DNA of 64,000 nucleotides, taken from contig NC_087392.1 of the NCBI RefSeq assembly GCF_963675165.1, positions 2,185,001 through 2,249,000 on the forward strand. Reading direction: 5' to 3'. Each line of letters starts with the position of its first letter. The first letter of the stretch is position 1. The DNA is from Halichondria panicea (lineage: Eukaryota > Porifera > Demospongiae > Suberitida > Halichondriidae). A model generated the notes under the pieces. That model was not told the DNA's origin. It saw nothing but the letters and a program-made list of their open reading frames with translations, and ran no database searches. Shown piece after piece: positions 1 through 10,335 of the stretch. Position numbers and translations under genes: made by a program.

Positions 1-32
1 CTATGAACACTACGTGACTGACACACACTTAC

Positions 33-360
33 CAATACAACATTTCACATTATGTGACAAGTACACCACAGTCTCCATATGTCCTCCCCTACACGCCCAG
101 TGAAATGCAGCCATGCCCAAAAGTCCATCACCTTTATCAATATCAGCTCCACCACTAACGAGTGCTCTAGTGATCTCCAGGTTGCCAATCAGGCATGCTT
201 CATGTACTGGAGGGCGTCTAGCCTTCTTAAGCACATCACACCACTCCTCACTCCAGTAGAGTTGGTGATTAGGGTTGGCCCCCTGCTCCAACAGTGACCT
301 CACTTCGCTAGCGTCATCATGTCTAACAGCCTCCCACAGATCCACGGCCAGCTGCTGCAT
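33..360 (-). CDS. Ankyrin-repeat protein, partial (one exon)
   Basis: Seen: a minus-strand reading frame that ends at a GTAAGT donor just below position 33. It contains ankyrin-type units: LWEAVRHDDASEVRSLLEQG, then PPVHEACLIGNLEITRALVS, then AFHWACRGGHMETVVYL. These carry the loop and helix pattern of ankyrin repeats, spaced by an acidic, tryptophan-rich insert. An ATG lies at 358-360, but CATGCAG just above it could equally be a splice acceptor, so this may be an internal exon. The rest of the gene lies off the left edge. Ankyrin repeats mediate protein binding; nothing here tells the partner or pathway. Confidence 0.7.
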
Positions 361-366
361 GTACAA

Positions 367-1326
367 TAGTTGGGAGCATCACACAAGCATAAGTTACAAT
401 AATTATTTTGTACCATGCATGATACCATACAAGTGCATTTAAGTTGTGACCTTTAACCTGTTATGACACCGCATGTTGTACAACGCTCACTCATTATGAC
501 TAGGACTACATGCAGTGGACTACACTATTTCTGATATATGTCAGAGTGTGTACATAAGGTAGCATGCTGGGAGAGATGAAGAGTGGTGACAGAATCAACA
601 CATTTCCTATGGCCAGAAGTTACAATAATTTGGTATAAAAATAATAATTTACTACTGCATATAATTATAGGCCAGGCATTTTGAACTATAGACTATAGTG
701 TTGATTGAGACACACATGCCCATGCGCATGCATGCAGGGATTGCTTCTTACTCAGCTACTAACCCTCTGCATGTGTTTAAGTAAGACACGCACTTATTGC
801 TAATAGGGTCACCAACATAATTATAATAATAATTATTGTTGCTAGCACAAGACAATCATCTCTAGCTCAGTCAATATCTGGTACATGTACATTATCTTAT
901 TAGTGACCACATGCAAATGTGCATGTGTTGCACAAATACTTACCTGGTTCTTGCGAATCCAAGGCACTAACCTGATGTGTATTGTGTGTGTGTGTGTAAG
1001 TTTGTACAATGATCGAAAACCATTTATATATACTCTAAAGCACTTCTTGTGGTATGCTCAGTTATAAGTCCACTGGCTAGAGTAGAGTAACACAACATGC
1101 AGAGCTTCTATTGATGAGCTCCATGCAATTTCTGAGGACATGATTCCAGCTAGCTCTGACTGGAATAATCCTCCCTCCATGCAATCACAAGGTGGCACTC
1201 CAGCTAGTCTATACATGTTCACTCACCCTGAGTCTTGTCCTGCAGTAGCCATATGAAGCTTGGACACACACGTACATGTACACGTACTTAATTAATCCGG
1301 AGCTTTCTCTGTCTCAGTTCTGCCCC
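367..1326. other. No gene seen; upstream region of the ankyrin gene
   Basis: AT-rich sequence with short TG runs. I see no reading frame or repeat that can be supported. Confidence 0.5.
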
Positions 1327-1335
1327 TTTTCAGTA

Positions 1336-1752
1336 CAGAGGAGGTCTGACATCACTTGAACTTTCACTAATTATGACCTTTTAATGACATTCCAGGCCAA
1401 ATTGCTTTTCGTTTTTGCTGACTCAGCAGTAGAACATGGCTGAATCTAGGCGGATCTAGCTAGTATGTGCTGATAGGATTAGGTCCAGTAACCATCAGAC
1501 ACCAAACACAACTAGCTGTCAACAGATTCAGCGACAAAAACCGTGCAGAAATATTGTCTCATAAATCAGTCGCCCTCTATAACATAGACTCGTGATTAGG
1601 CCGCCCAACTTTTAGAGGGCGGCTAAAATAGAGACTAGCAGAAGTACAGTAGACGCTACTGCTAAGTCAGCAAAAACGAAAAGCAATTTGGCCTGGAATG
1701 TCATTAAAAGGTCATAATTAGTGAAAGTTCAAGTGATGTCCGACCTCCTCTG
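1336..1752. mobile_element. 417-bp MITE with ~100-bp terminal inverted repeats (hAT-like)
   Basis: The left end CAGAGGAGGTC (from 1336) and the right end (to 1752) are inverted copies that match over about 100 bases with few mismatches. The element is flanked by the direct repeat TTTTCAGTA at 1327-1335 and 1753-1761. There is no coding capacity. CAGAGG-type termini and an 8-9 bp duplication fit a non-autonomous hAT element; a 9-bp duplication would also fit Mutator. Confidence 0.85.
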
Positions 1753-1794
1753 TTTTCAGTAAACGCTAAATGCCACACCCTCTCTCTGCCACAA

Positions 1795-1960
1795 TATTGT
1801 TTTTAACAACAATCATCGTCGATCATTACCCACTCTTAGATGGATTTTGCATGCAGTAAAATTCATCCATGAATATCAATGTGTGTATAAAAGTAGCTTT
1901 ATGTTATGTAGCTTTGGCATCTCCACCGAGGTATCAGCACCTGCGGTGCTTTCATTGTAA
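1795..1960 (+). repeat. 3' half of the dispersed hairpin-ended repeat
   Basis: Matches the 3' half of the family described at 32076-32598, ending in the conserved CACCGAGGTATCAGCACC plus GGTGC hairpin and TTTCAT. The 5' half is missing. Confidence 0.75.
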
Positions 1961-2184
1961 AAGCAATTGCAACTGAACATAAAAATCCTTTATAATAATT
2001 AATGCACACTAGTCTAGTCAGGATTGTACAAAGAAGAATCCGTCACTAACACTTGTAGTTGTGTAAACTATTAGCCATGAATAAAATTAAATGTGGGCTG
2101 GAGGTACAAACCACAGCAGACCATGTGTGTGTTTGCTGATATCATTTTTAACTAATTAACCACTACACGTACCTTTACAAAGTG

Positions 2185-2505
2185 CACCTTTTTGCTTATG
2201 ATACCAAATGCTCCAAGGTTATCGATAGTGTGGAGGATGTCAACAAGCTTCAGTCAGACATCAATGACATCACTAGTTGGAGCAAAAGCTGGTCGCTCCC
2301 TTTCAACGAAATGAAAAGCATAGTAATTCAATTCTGCTCCTCCCCTCCACCCCAAACCTCATACACTCTAGCCGGACTAAACGTAACTCAACGTAACTCA
2401 CTCAATGTCCAACAAAGATCTAGGTCTCATTTTCCAATCGAATCTCAAATGGGTGTCCCACTATAACCAAATTTCTGCTAAAGCTTACAAGCTTACATAC
2501 GGTAT
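2185..2505 (+). pseudogene. Non-LTR retrotransposon reverse-transcriptase fragment
   Basis: The translation LFAYDTKCSKVIDSVEDVNK followed by LQSDINDITSWSKSWSLPFN matches the palm region of CR1/Jockey-type LINE reverse transcriptase. The catalytic box normally reads F-A-D-D; here it reads FAYD, so one catalytic aspartate is replaced. After about 2400 the typical continuation (DLG..., then HY.QISAKAYKL) lies in another frame, so at least one frameshift is present. It is a dead fragment without 5' or 3' ends. Confidence 0.8.
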
Positions 2506-2512
2506 GTGAAAA

Positions 2513-2750
2513 AGAGCTCGAGGGCATTGGTGGGATGGTAGTGAGAGGAGTGGAACTGCCTCAGGGACTCCCACTGCACGCGTGCACTTTGGCCAGAGAA
2601 CACAAGATTATCATGATTCAGCTAGCTTACTACATGTGAGGTTGAGGATGTCGTTGGGCCAGCCTCTGCTGATGTGGGAGCAGGTGTGACCTGGGAGGAT
2701 CTTGTTCTGGAGAGCTTGCACAAACACACTTTCCGGGGAATTCGAAGCCT
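2513..2750 (-). pseudogene. Duplicated PITRM1 exons 7 (partial) and 6, copy A
   Basis: The sequence is nearly identical to 16735-16948 in the intact PITRM1 gene. The exon 7 piece keeps the codons for [17 protein letters not shown] and is then cut off at about 2513. The exon 6 piece keeps [16 protein letters not shown] but carries an extra insert near its acceptor (GAATTC) and other changes. No PITRM1 continuation lies further left, so this is a relic of segmental duplication. Confidence 0.85.
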
Positions 2751-3258
2751 GTAGAGAGAGAGAGGGAGGGGGGGAGGGGGAGGGGGGGTAATGGACAGCT
2801 GTGAATAATTTTTGCAGGCCAACTAGTATGAGGGGAGGACAAGCGCATGATCTGGCACAAGCAATACGCACCAGCACACAAATATGGCTACTGAATACTG
2901 CCACTTGAGCATTCATGCATGCAGGATAGAAACCGAGCTATAGGCCTGCTACACACCCAATAAAGGCACAATGGCTATTGTACACTCTGACCACCATACT
3001 CGGTATTACAACCCTTTCATTGCCTGCCTAACACAAAGGACAGACAACAATAAAATTGTGTGTATATAGTAGGGGAAAATATACGCTGACTATTATATAC
3101 TCATGCATGGGAGTGGGATAGGTAGCAATAACCCTTGCCTAGCACAAAGGACAGACAATATGAAAGTTGTATAGGAGAAAATATACACTGACTACTATAC
3201 CCACGGGACTGGGATACGTAGCAATGAGGTAACCCGAGGTAATAGCCACAAGACAGCC

Positions 3259-3267
3259 TATATAAAA
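3259..3267 (+). promoter_or_regulatory. TATA box of M35 copy A
   Basis: TATATAAAA lies 55 bases before the ATG at 3322. The same element is kept as TATAAAA at 5772-5778 (first truncated copy) and 17266-17272 (copy C). Confidence 0.55.
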
Positions 3268-3321
3268 GCAATATCAAAATCATCAAAATCATCAAAATTA
3301 TTGGAATCAAAGAAGACAAAA

Positions 3322-4428
3322 ATGAAGTTTGCTGTCTCTCTCCTGCTGTCACTCTGTGTAAGTGGGGCTCTGTCCGCTGGTCCCTTCACTGCCACCATCA
3401 CCAACAAGCCAGTCTTCAAGCTGGGAGATGAGGTCATTGTAGAGGTGACCCTCACTAACAACCATCCAGTAGATTACTTCATCCTCAAAAGATTCACACC
3501 ACTCGAGGGACTAAGGGCTAACATCTTCACCGTGACAACAAACAAAGGCTCTGTACTACCATACGATGGACTAATGTTCAGAAGGGGACCTACACAGAAA
3601 GATGAATATAATAAAATCCGTGCAAATTCTTCCATCTCATTGACTGCAACTCTATCCAATGCCTACGGCTTCTACGAGGCTGGCACCTATCTTGTCAAGC
3701 TGAGCACAACTCTTACATTTGCTAGCTCTCTGGATGTGGGCCCAGTAACACAGCTGCTTGTATCCAACACCAATCGTCTCATGCTAACTGTCGGTGACAA
3801 GCAGCCACATCTAACAATCGGGGAGACCAATCGTAGGAAAGATGTGAAACAGAAAGTAGTCGATTTTTCAGTATTTAATACAAAGGCAATGAAAAACCCA
3901 AAATTTGGAGGTACTTGGACCGATGTAATGAAGAAAGATGCTACAAACGTGTACACCAAGGCCTTCCAGGTAATGTTGAATGCCACCGATTTGGCAGTGT
4001 TCAATACAAATAGATATACTACTTGGTTTGGTACGATTAATTACTCAGGTTATGTTAAATCTGTGCTTCAAGATTGTACAAACGATATGCAAGTGTACTC
4101 TTTCACTCTTTACAATGGCTTGAGTGTCCAAAGCGCATGTGGTCCTTACGACTATGCATACAGATTTGACGGAACACTCTATATTGTACTTTGTAAGGTC
4201 TACTATACATCAGGTTTTGAGGACAAATATGAGACAATCGTACACGAAATGACACATGCATCAGCCAGGACCGAAGACTATATGAATATGGTAGGACGGG
4301 TTGCAAGAAATTGGCCATCGATAATCCAGCAAAGGCTGTTAACAATGCTGACAACTATGCATACTTTACTGACAATCTGTGAACACAGTGATAATTATAA
4401 AAATCCCTTGATTGTCAATTATAATTAG
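3322..4428 (+). pseudogene. Secreted M35 (aspzincin) metallopeptidase, copy A, C-terminal frameshift
   Basis: Intronless. It starts with a signal peptide ([19 protein letters not shown]), then a beta-rich N-terminal domain as in peptidyl-Lys metallopeptidases, then a catalytic domain with HEMTH (zinc ligands and catalytic Glu) followed by RTED (third ligand Asp). Compared with the intact paralogue at 7151-8209, two extra bases (AT at 4282-4283) follow the codons for EDY. The conserved YG of the GTxDxxYG motif and the last ~30 residues are replaced by an unrelated tail, and the frame ends at 4428 instead of about 4382. The zinc ligands survive, but the end of the fold is probably lost. It sits between duplicated PITRM1 exons 6 and 5 on the opposite strand. 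Confidence 0.8.
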
Positions 4429-4522
4429 TAGATGTAGTGTGGGAGTCTACACGAACTGAATTTAGCTATTAACTATATATAGAGTGTATGCTGGGGTGTG
4501 CAGTGTATTAATATACACTTAC

Positions 4523-4619
4523 AAACACTCCTTTCATTTCGTTGAAAATCACACCCTTGAAGATGATAGGTGTGGTTGGGTCTTGCGGGTTCTCATGCTC
4601 CAGTCTCCATCCCTCCTGC
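4523..4619 (-). pseudogene. Duplicated PITRM1 exon 5, copy A
   Basis: A 97-bp exon copy of 18448-18544 with splice signals intact. It encodes [10 protein letters not shown] and FNEMKGVF, where the NEMKG glutamate is the third zinc ligand of the M16C fold. It is orphaned: no exons 1-4 follow on its right before the next duplication junction. Confidence 0.85.
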
Positions 4620-4723
4620 CTGAGCAGTGGGAGGGGGACAATAACATGGTCAACTGGAAATAAGGCACTTATGTACAGTATTCATGTAACATTAGGATTA
4701 TTACGATTGGCATAGTGTTTGAT

Positions 4724-5291
4724 GGATCGGTGCACCAGCGCAAGCGAGGTATACGGTAGTGTATTTGTCTGTGTGTCAGTGTCTGCCTGTGTAGACTGCT
4801 ACAGCTGCTCAAGGATCAATGAAGTGCAAGAAAGAGTTTCTATAGGCTTCTAGTAATGTTTTTTTTGGATCTTAATTCGTGGATTTTCAAAATAATGCTT
4901 CGTTCCCGAGTTATGTCTAGTTTTACTTACTTGGAATGCCATTGCAGCCTTCAGAAGAGTGCGTAGCAAATGTTGTCCATGGAGTGTTGCTATTCTACAT
5001 AGTAGTTACCTCTGCACTAGAACGCTAGCTACATGGTAGCTGCAAAAGTGAGAAAAGAGCTGCAAGGCTCTACTGGTGCAGCCATTAGTCTTAGACTTTG
5101 TATATACTTGTACTTTTGGCATCCTTTTTACTAATAATCATTATTGATCATATCCCGCTCTGTGACTTTCCCTGCATGCAGCAAAATTAATACATATGAT
5201 ATCATGCATGTGTGTTAATAGCTAGTATACTTTATGTTATGTAACTTTGACATCCACCGAGGCATCAGCACCCGCGGTGCTTTCATTTTAT
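4724..5291 (+). repeat. Dispersed hairpin-ended repeat, copy in duplicated PITRM1 intron (A)
   Basis: The same insertion as at 9360-9933 and 18650-19205, in the same intron position, so it was carried along by the duplication. It begins near GATCGGTGCACC and ends CACCGAGGCATCAGCACC, then GGTGC hairpin, then TTTCAT. Confidence 0.8.
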
Positions 5292-5463
5292 AAGTTACCT
5301 GGAGTGATCCTATATTAGTCATAATCTGGCACAAGCAATACGCACCAGCACACAAATATGGCACACAAATATGGCCACTGAATACTACCACTTGAGCATT
5401 CATACAGGGTAGAAACCGAGCTACAATGGCTATTAAACACTCTTGACTACCATACTCGGTATC

Positions 5464-5634
5464 CAGGGCTGCATTGAGGGGGGGCGAGGGGGGTAATACG
5501 CCCCCTCTGGGCACAGTTTCCTAGGATCTGACAAATTCATTTGTACTGCTATAATTCTGATGATTTCGCCCCTCCTACATTTTTTATTTTCCCAATTCGC
5601 CCCCCCCTGATCCAAAATCCCGGATGTAGCCCTG
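5464..5634. mobile_element. 171-bp MITE with CAGGGCT termini
   Basis: Inverted ends CAGGGCTGCAT and ATGTAGCCCTG flank a sequence with no coding capacity. The paralogous site at about 17150 reads continuously through CGGTATCACAAC. Here the element splits it, leaving GTATC on the left and GTACC on the right, a 5-bp target duplication with one change. It inserted after the segmental duplication. Confidence 0.75.
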
Positions 5635-5822
5635 GTACCACAACCCTTTCATTGCCTAACACAAAGGGAAAGTTGTGTATGGGGAAATATATGCTGACTA
5701 CACTATACCCATGGGACTGGGATAGGTAGCAAGGAGGTGACCCGAGGTAATAGCCACAAGACAGCCTAGCCTATAAAAGAAATATCAAAATCATCGAATT
5801 ATTGGAAGAAAAGTTTGAATCA

Positions 5823-6222
5823 AATGAAGTTTGCTGTCTCTCTCCTGCTGTCACTCTGTGTAAGTGGGGCCCTGTACGCTGGTCCCTTCACTGCCACCAT
5901 CACCAACAAGCCAGTCTTCAAGCTGGGAGAGGAAGTCATCGTAGAGGTGACCCTCACTAACAACAGAAATACTGTTTCTTCAGAAACCATAATTAAGTTT
6001 ACGGAGCATTTCTGTAGTATTTACACTAGTGAACAAACCACAAACATGATTGTTACAAAAAAAGAAATACCATATAGCGCGAAATTTTTGCTGTTTTCGT
6101 GGGTTAGCAATCCTACACGAAAATTGTTAGAATTATCAACTATAACGTGCAAAATTAAAGGCCGGTGTAAATGGAGCTACATGACATATAACCACAAGTA
6201 CGAAGCCAAATTTGGAGTCTAG
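5823..6222 (+). pseudogene. Truncated M35 copy 1 of tandem array
   Basis: The start codon, signal peptide and first ~40 residues of the M35 gene (to EEVIVEVTLTNN) are intact. The sequence then jumps to an unrelated tail of about 95 codons (starts NTVSSETIIKFTEH, ends at a stop at 6220-6222). There is no catalytic domain, so it cannot be a protease. A TATA box at 5772-5778 and the open frame mean a small secreted protein could in principle be made, but this is a guess. The tail recurs in the next two units. Confidence 0.7.
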
Positions 6223-6231
6223 TGTAGATAA

Positions 6232-6655
6232 AAGCAATATTAAAAATCATCGAATCAAAGAAGACAAACGAAGTTTGCTAGCTGTCTCTCTCCTGCTGTC
6301 ACTCTGTGTGAGTGGCCCTGTCCGCTGGTTCCTTCACTGCCACCATCACCAACAAGCCAGTTTTCAAGCTGGGAGAGGAAGTCATCGTAGAGGTTACCCT
6401 CAATACTGTTTCTTCAGAAACCATAATTAAGTTTACGGAGCATTTCTGTAGTATTTACACTAGTGAACAAACCACAAACATGATTGTTACAAAAAAAAGA
6501 AATACCGTATAGCGCGACATTTTTGCTGTTTTCGTGGGTTAGCAATCCTACACGAAAATTGTTAGAATTATCAACTATAACGTGCAAAATTAAAGGCCGG
6601 TGTAAATGGAGCTACATGACACATAACCACAAGTACGAAGCCAAATTTGGAGTCT
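6232..6655 (+). pseudogene. Truncated M35 copy 2 of tandem array
   Basis: About 425 bp, the same structure as the previous unit. The start codon is changed from ATG to ACG, four extra bases follow the first codons (TTTGCTAGCTGTC), and the frame of the signal peptide is disrupted. Parts of the M35 frame can be read only from an internal ATG. Non-functional. Confidence 0.8.
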
Positions 6656-7080
6656 AGCGTAGATAAAAGCAATATTAAAAATCATCGAATCAAAGAAGAT
6701 AAACGAAGTTTGCTAGCTGTCTCTCTCCTGCTGTCACTCTGTGTGAGTGGCCCTGTCCGCTGGTTCCTTCACTGCCACCATCACCAACAGGCCAGTCTTC
6801 AAGCTGGGAGAGGAAGTCATCGTAGAGGTGACCCTCACTAACAACAGTACTACTGTTTCTTCAGAAACCATAATTAAGTTTACGGAGCATTTCTGTAGTA
6901 TTTACACTAGTGAACAAACCACAAACATGATTGTTACAAAAAAAGAAATGCCGTGTAGCGCGAAATTTTTGCTGTTTTCGTGGGTTAGCAATCCTACACG
7001 AAGAATTATCAACTATAACGTGCGAAAATTAAAGGCCGGTGTATATAAATGGAGCTATATGACACATAACCACTAGTACA
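6656..7080 (+). pseudogene. Truncated M35 copy 3 of tandem array
   Basis: Shares the ACG start and the four-base insertion with copy 2, so the two arose by tandem duplication of an already damaged unit. The tail has its own small indels. It leads straight into the intact M35 gene. Confidence 0.8.
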
Positions 7081-7150
7081 TAATTTGAAGCCAAATTTGG
7101 AGTCTGGTGTAGATAAAAGCAATATTACGAATCATTTGAATCAAAGACAA

Positions 7151-8209
7151 ATGAAGTTTGCTGTCTCTCTCCTGCTGTCCCTCTGTGTGAGTGGGGCCCT
7201 GTCCGCTGGTCCCTTCACTGCCACTATCACCAACAAGCCAGTCTTCAAGCTGGGAGAGGAAGTCATCGTAGAGGTGACCCTCACCAACAACCATCCAGTA
7301 GACTACTTTATCCTCAAAAGATTCACACCACTCGAGGGACTCAGGGCTAACATCTTCACCGTGACAACAAACAAAGGCTCTGTACTACCATACGATGGAC
7401 TAATGTTCAGAAGGGGACCTACACAGAAAGATGAATATATTAAAATCCGTGCAAATTCTTTCATCTCATCAACTGCAACTCTATCCATTGCCTACGGTTT
7501 CTATGAGGCTGGAACCTATCTTGTCAAGCTGAGCACAACTCTTACATTTGCTAGCTCTCTGGATGTGGGCCCAGTAACACAGCTGCTTGCATCCAACACC
7601 AATCGTCTCATGCTAACTGTCGGTGACAAGCAGCCATATCTAACAATCGGGGAGACCCATCGTAGGAAAGATGTGCAACAGAAAATAGTCGATGATTCAG
7701 TATTTAATACAAAGGAAATGAAAAACCCAAAATTTGGGGGTACTTGGACCGATGTAATGAAGAAAGATGCTACAAACGTGTACACCAAGGCCTTCCAGGT
7801 AATGCTGAAAGCCACCGATTTGGCAGTGTTCAATACAAATAGATATACTACTTGGTTCGGTAAGATTAATTACTCGGGTGATGTTAAATCTGTGCTTCAG
7901 GATTGTACAAACGATATGCAAGTGCAGTCTTTCACTCTTTACAATGGCTTGAGTGTCCGAAGCGCATGTGGTCGTTACGACTATGCATACACATATCATG
8001 GAGCAATCCGCATTGTACTTTGTAGCGTCTACTATACATCAGATTTTCAGGACAAATATGAGACAATCGTACACGAAATTACACATGCATCAGCCAGGAC
8101 AGAAGACTATGAATATGGTAGGACGAATTGCAAGTATTTGGCCATCGATGATCCAGCAAGAGCTGTTAACAATGCTGATAACTATGGATACTTTACTGGC
8201 AATCTGTGA
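7151..8209 (+). CDS. Secreted M35 (aspzincin) metallopeptidase, intact copy B
   Basis: One exon, 352 codons. Residues 1-19 are a signal peptide ([19 protein letters not shown]). Residues ~20-150 form a beta-rich N-terminal domain of the type found before M35 catalytic domains. The catalytic part carries HEITH (H308, E309, H312) and then RTEDYEYG, matching the family motif GTxDxxYG with Asp319 as third zinc ligand; the usual Gly is Arg. Family knowledge: M35 enzymes (deuterolysin, peptidyl-Lys metallopeptidase) are zinc endopeptidases found mostly in fungi and bacteria. Inference: an exported protease for digestion, defence or matrix turnover. ATG at 7151 is chosen because the signal peptide starts there. 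Upstream, the TATAAAA of its paralogues reads GATAAAA. It lies among duplicated PITRM1 exons on the opposite strand. Lack of introns, in a genome whose other genes are intron-rich, fits retroposition or transfer. Confidence 0.85.
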   Translation: MKFAVSLLLSLCVSGALSAGPFTATITNKPVFKLGEEVIVEVTLTNNHPVDYFILKRFTPLEGLRANIFTVTTNKGSVLPYDGLMFRRGPTQKDEYIKIRANSFISSTATLSIAYGFYEAGTYLVKLSTTLTFASSLDVGPVTQLLASNTNRLMLTVGDKQPYLTIGETHRRKDVQQKIVDDSVFNTKEMKNPKFGGTWTDVMKKDATNVYTKAFQVMLKATDLAVFNTNRYTTWFGKINYSGDVKSVLQDCTNDMQVQSFTLYNGLSVRSACGRYDYAYTYHGAIRIVLCSVYYTSDFQDKYETIVHEITHASARTEDYEYGRTNCKYLAIDDPARAVNNADNYGYFTGNL

Positions 8210-8326
8210 ACACAGTGATATAAAAATCCCTCGATTGTCAATTATATTTAGTAGATGTAGTGTGGGAGTCTACACAAACTGAATTTAGCTATTAATTTAT
8301 AGAGTGTATGCTGGGGTGTGCAGCGT

Positions 8327-9146
8327 ATTTTTTTTTTATTATTATAATAATAGGAACAAGTACATGTAATATAATAATGAATATGGCAAAATGAGTTAAG
8401 TTATAGAGTTCAGCATGGCCTGAAGTTGGTCTCGGCGGCCACAACGTCTACAAGGGGTATAGATCTTGCTGTATGCACTGCATGTACGCTGATCTTAGAA
8501 GGCTGAAAGAGATGGTGCATCTGAGCCAGCGTATAGTACTGCTGTAGGATTGGTCCCACTTCTGTGCGAGCATTGTGGCAAGTCTTTTGTAGAATACTGT
8601 AGCACCTTTACTCCACTGGCTGACAATACAATTGGAGTGAAGGAAGCATGCTCGACCTCCCTGATTCTCTGCTCGTAAGCTCTTTTCTTTTCAATTTCTA
8701 TAGCATTGTGTTAGGGTTGTATTCCTGTTAGAAGGTGCATATGGGTTGATTACCCTGACATCAACGAAGGTTTTTTCATATCTCCCGCCCCAAAACCCGT
8801 TAGCAGCGACATCTAGTCTTGTTCCCTCAGTGGTGATGGCCGAGCGCATCATCATTCTTTTGCCTGTTACTTCCTGCAGAGTAGGCTCCACAGTGACTTC
8901 GTTACATACCTCTGTCAACAGTGTGGCAGTGAGGTCTCTTTTTCATTATGGCGGATTGACGGGAATCCACCACGGGGGCAAGAGAGGACATGTTCCACGG
9001 TGAAGTTGGAACCACATACACAGGTCATGGGAGTGCGAGTGGGGGGCCAGCCATAGCGGAGAGCCAGTGCATCCACAAAAGCACCTTTGTGCAAGCAGAA
9101 TCCATGCTTGGCAATTTATATTTGTTATATTTGTATTTTATAGTAT
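8327..9146 (-). pseudogene. Retroelement C-terminal fragment inserted in the duplicated intron
   Basis: Absent from the equivalent place in copies A (4500) and C (18430), so it is a later insertion. Minus-strand reading gives FPSIRHNE, then TEVCNEVTVEPTLQ, then TRLDVAANGFWGGRYEKTF, DVRVINPYAPSN and, lower down, EIEKKRAYEQRIREVEHASF. This series is familiar from the region downstream of the reverse transcriptase in widespread metazoan retroelements; the spaced D/D.R residues suggest a PD-(D/E)XK-like nuclease. Stops and frame changes show it is dead. A T-run at its left end corresponds to a poly(A)-like 3' tail on the minus strand. Confidence 0.7.
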
Positions 9147-9359
9147 TACATACACTTACAAACACTCATTTCATTTCGTTGAAAACCATACCCTTGAAGA
9201 TAATAGGTGTGGTTGGGTCTTGCGGGTTCTCATGCTCCAGTCTCCACCCCTCCTGCCTGAGCAGTGGGAGGAGGACAATAACATGGTCAACTGGAAATAA
9301 GGCACTTATGTAGAGTATTCATGTAACATTAGGATTATTACAATTGGCATAGCGTTTGT

Positions 9360-9933
9360 ATATGCATCGGTGCGCATGCGCAAGTGAGGTATCCGGTAGT
9401 GTGTTTGTCTGTGTGTGTGTGTCTAGTCTGTGTAGACTGCTACAGCTGCTCAAGGATCAATGAAAGAGTTTTTATAGGCTTCTAGTAACGTTTTTTTTTT
9501 GGATCTTAATTCGTTGATTTACAAAGTAATGCTTCGTTCTCAAGTTATGCCTAGTTTTGCTTACTTGGAATGCCATTACAGCCTTTTCAGAAGAGTGCGT
9601 AGCAAATGTTGTCCATGGAGTGTTGCTACTCTACTTAGTAGTTAGCTCTGCACTAGAACGCTAGCTATTGGTAGCTGCAAGATTGAAAAGACAGCTGCAA
9701 GGCTCTACTGGTGCAGCCATTAGTCTTAGACTTTGTACTTTTGGCATCCTTTTTACTAATAATCCTGGCTGATCGTATCGCGCTCTTTGAGTTTCACTGC
9801 ATGCAGCAACGAAATTAATGCAAATAAAAAATGACATCATGCCTATGTGCGTTAATAGCTAGTACTTTATGTTATGTAGCTTTGACATCCACCGAGGCAT
9901 CAGCACCCACAGTGCTTTCATTTTATAAGTTAC
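9360..9933 (+). repeat. Dispersed hairpin-ended repeat, copy in duplicated PITRM1 intron (B)
   Basis: Starts TGCATCGGTGCGCATGCGCA, has a (GT)n tract at about 9405, and ends CACCGAGGCATCAGCACC then TTTCAT. It has the same intron position as the copies at 4724 and 18650. Confidence 0.85.
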
Positions 9934-10335
9934 AGCCTAGAGTGATCCTATATTAGTCGTAATCAAATGTATAGGCCATAATAGATATCTGAACATTGTT
10001 ACTATAGTCACTAGCTGTACCTGAAATCATTCTCTCTGAGTCTGGGGTAGAAGACACAGTCCAGGTACACAGAGAGGAGGTTGTTGAAGTCTTTGCTATT
10101 CTGAGACAGTCCAGGTACACAGAGAGGAGGTTGTTGAAGTCTTTGCTATTCTGAGAGTACATTGTCCAGTCACTGGCTGCCAAAGAGAGTGAGCAGTGAG
10201 TGTGTTATAACTGTATGGGGGGTGCCTCTCACCAGTGAAGGCATTCATGAAGCTGGTCAGAGATTGCGTGAGCATCTTGAGAAGAGATCTCGAATCGGGA
10301 ATTGTCTCGACCCACACAGGGTGGTGTGCTCCAGG

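Noticed and set aside
2611..2916. Pro/Ser-rich frames on the minus strand
   Set aside because: Shadow frames over a duplicated PITRM1 exon and a GA-rich intron tract.
3322..4428. Reading copy A of the M35 peptidase as an intact longer gene
   Set aside because: The open frame is long, but comparison with copies B and C shows a 2-base insertion just after the third zinc ligand. The last part is out of frame.
8691..8918. An independent small gene
   Set aside because: The sequence is the conserved C-terminal part of a retroelement protein with broken flanks.
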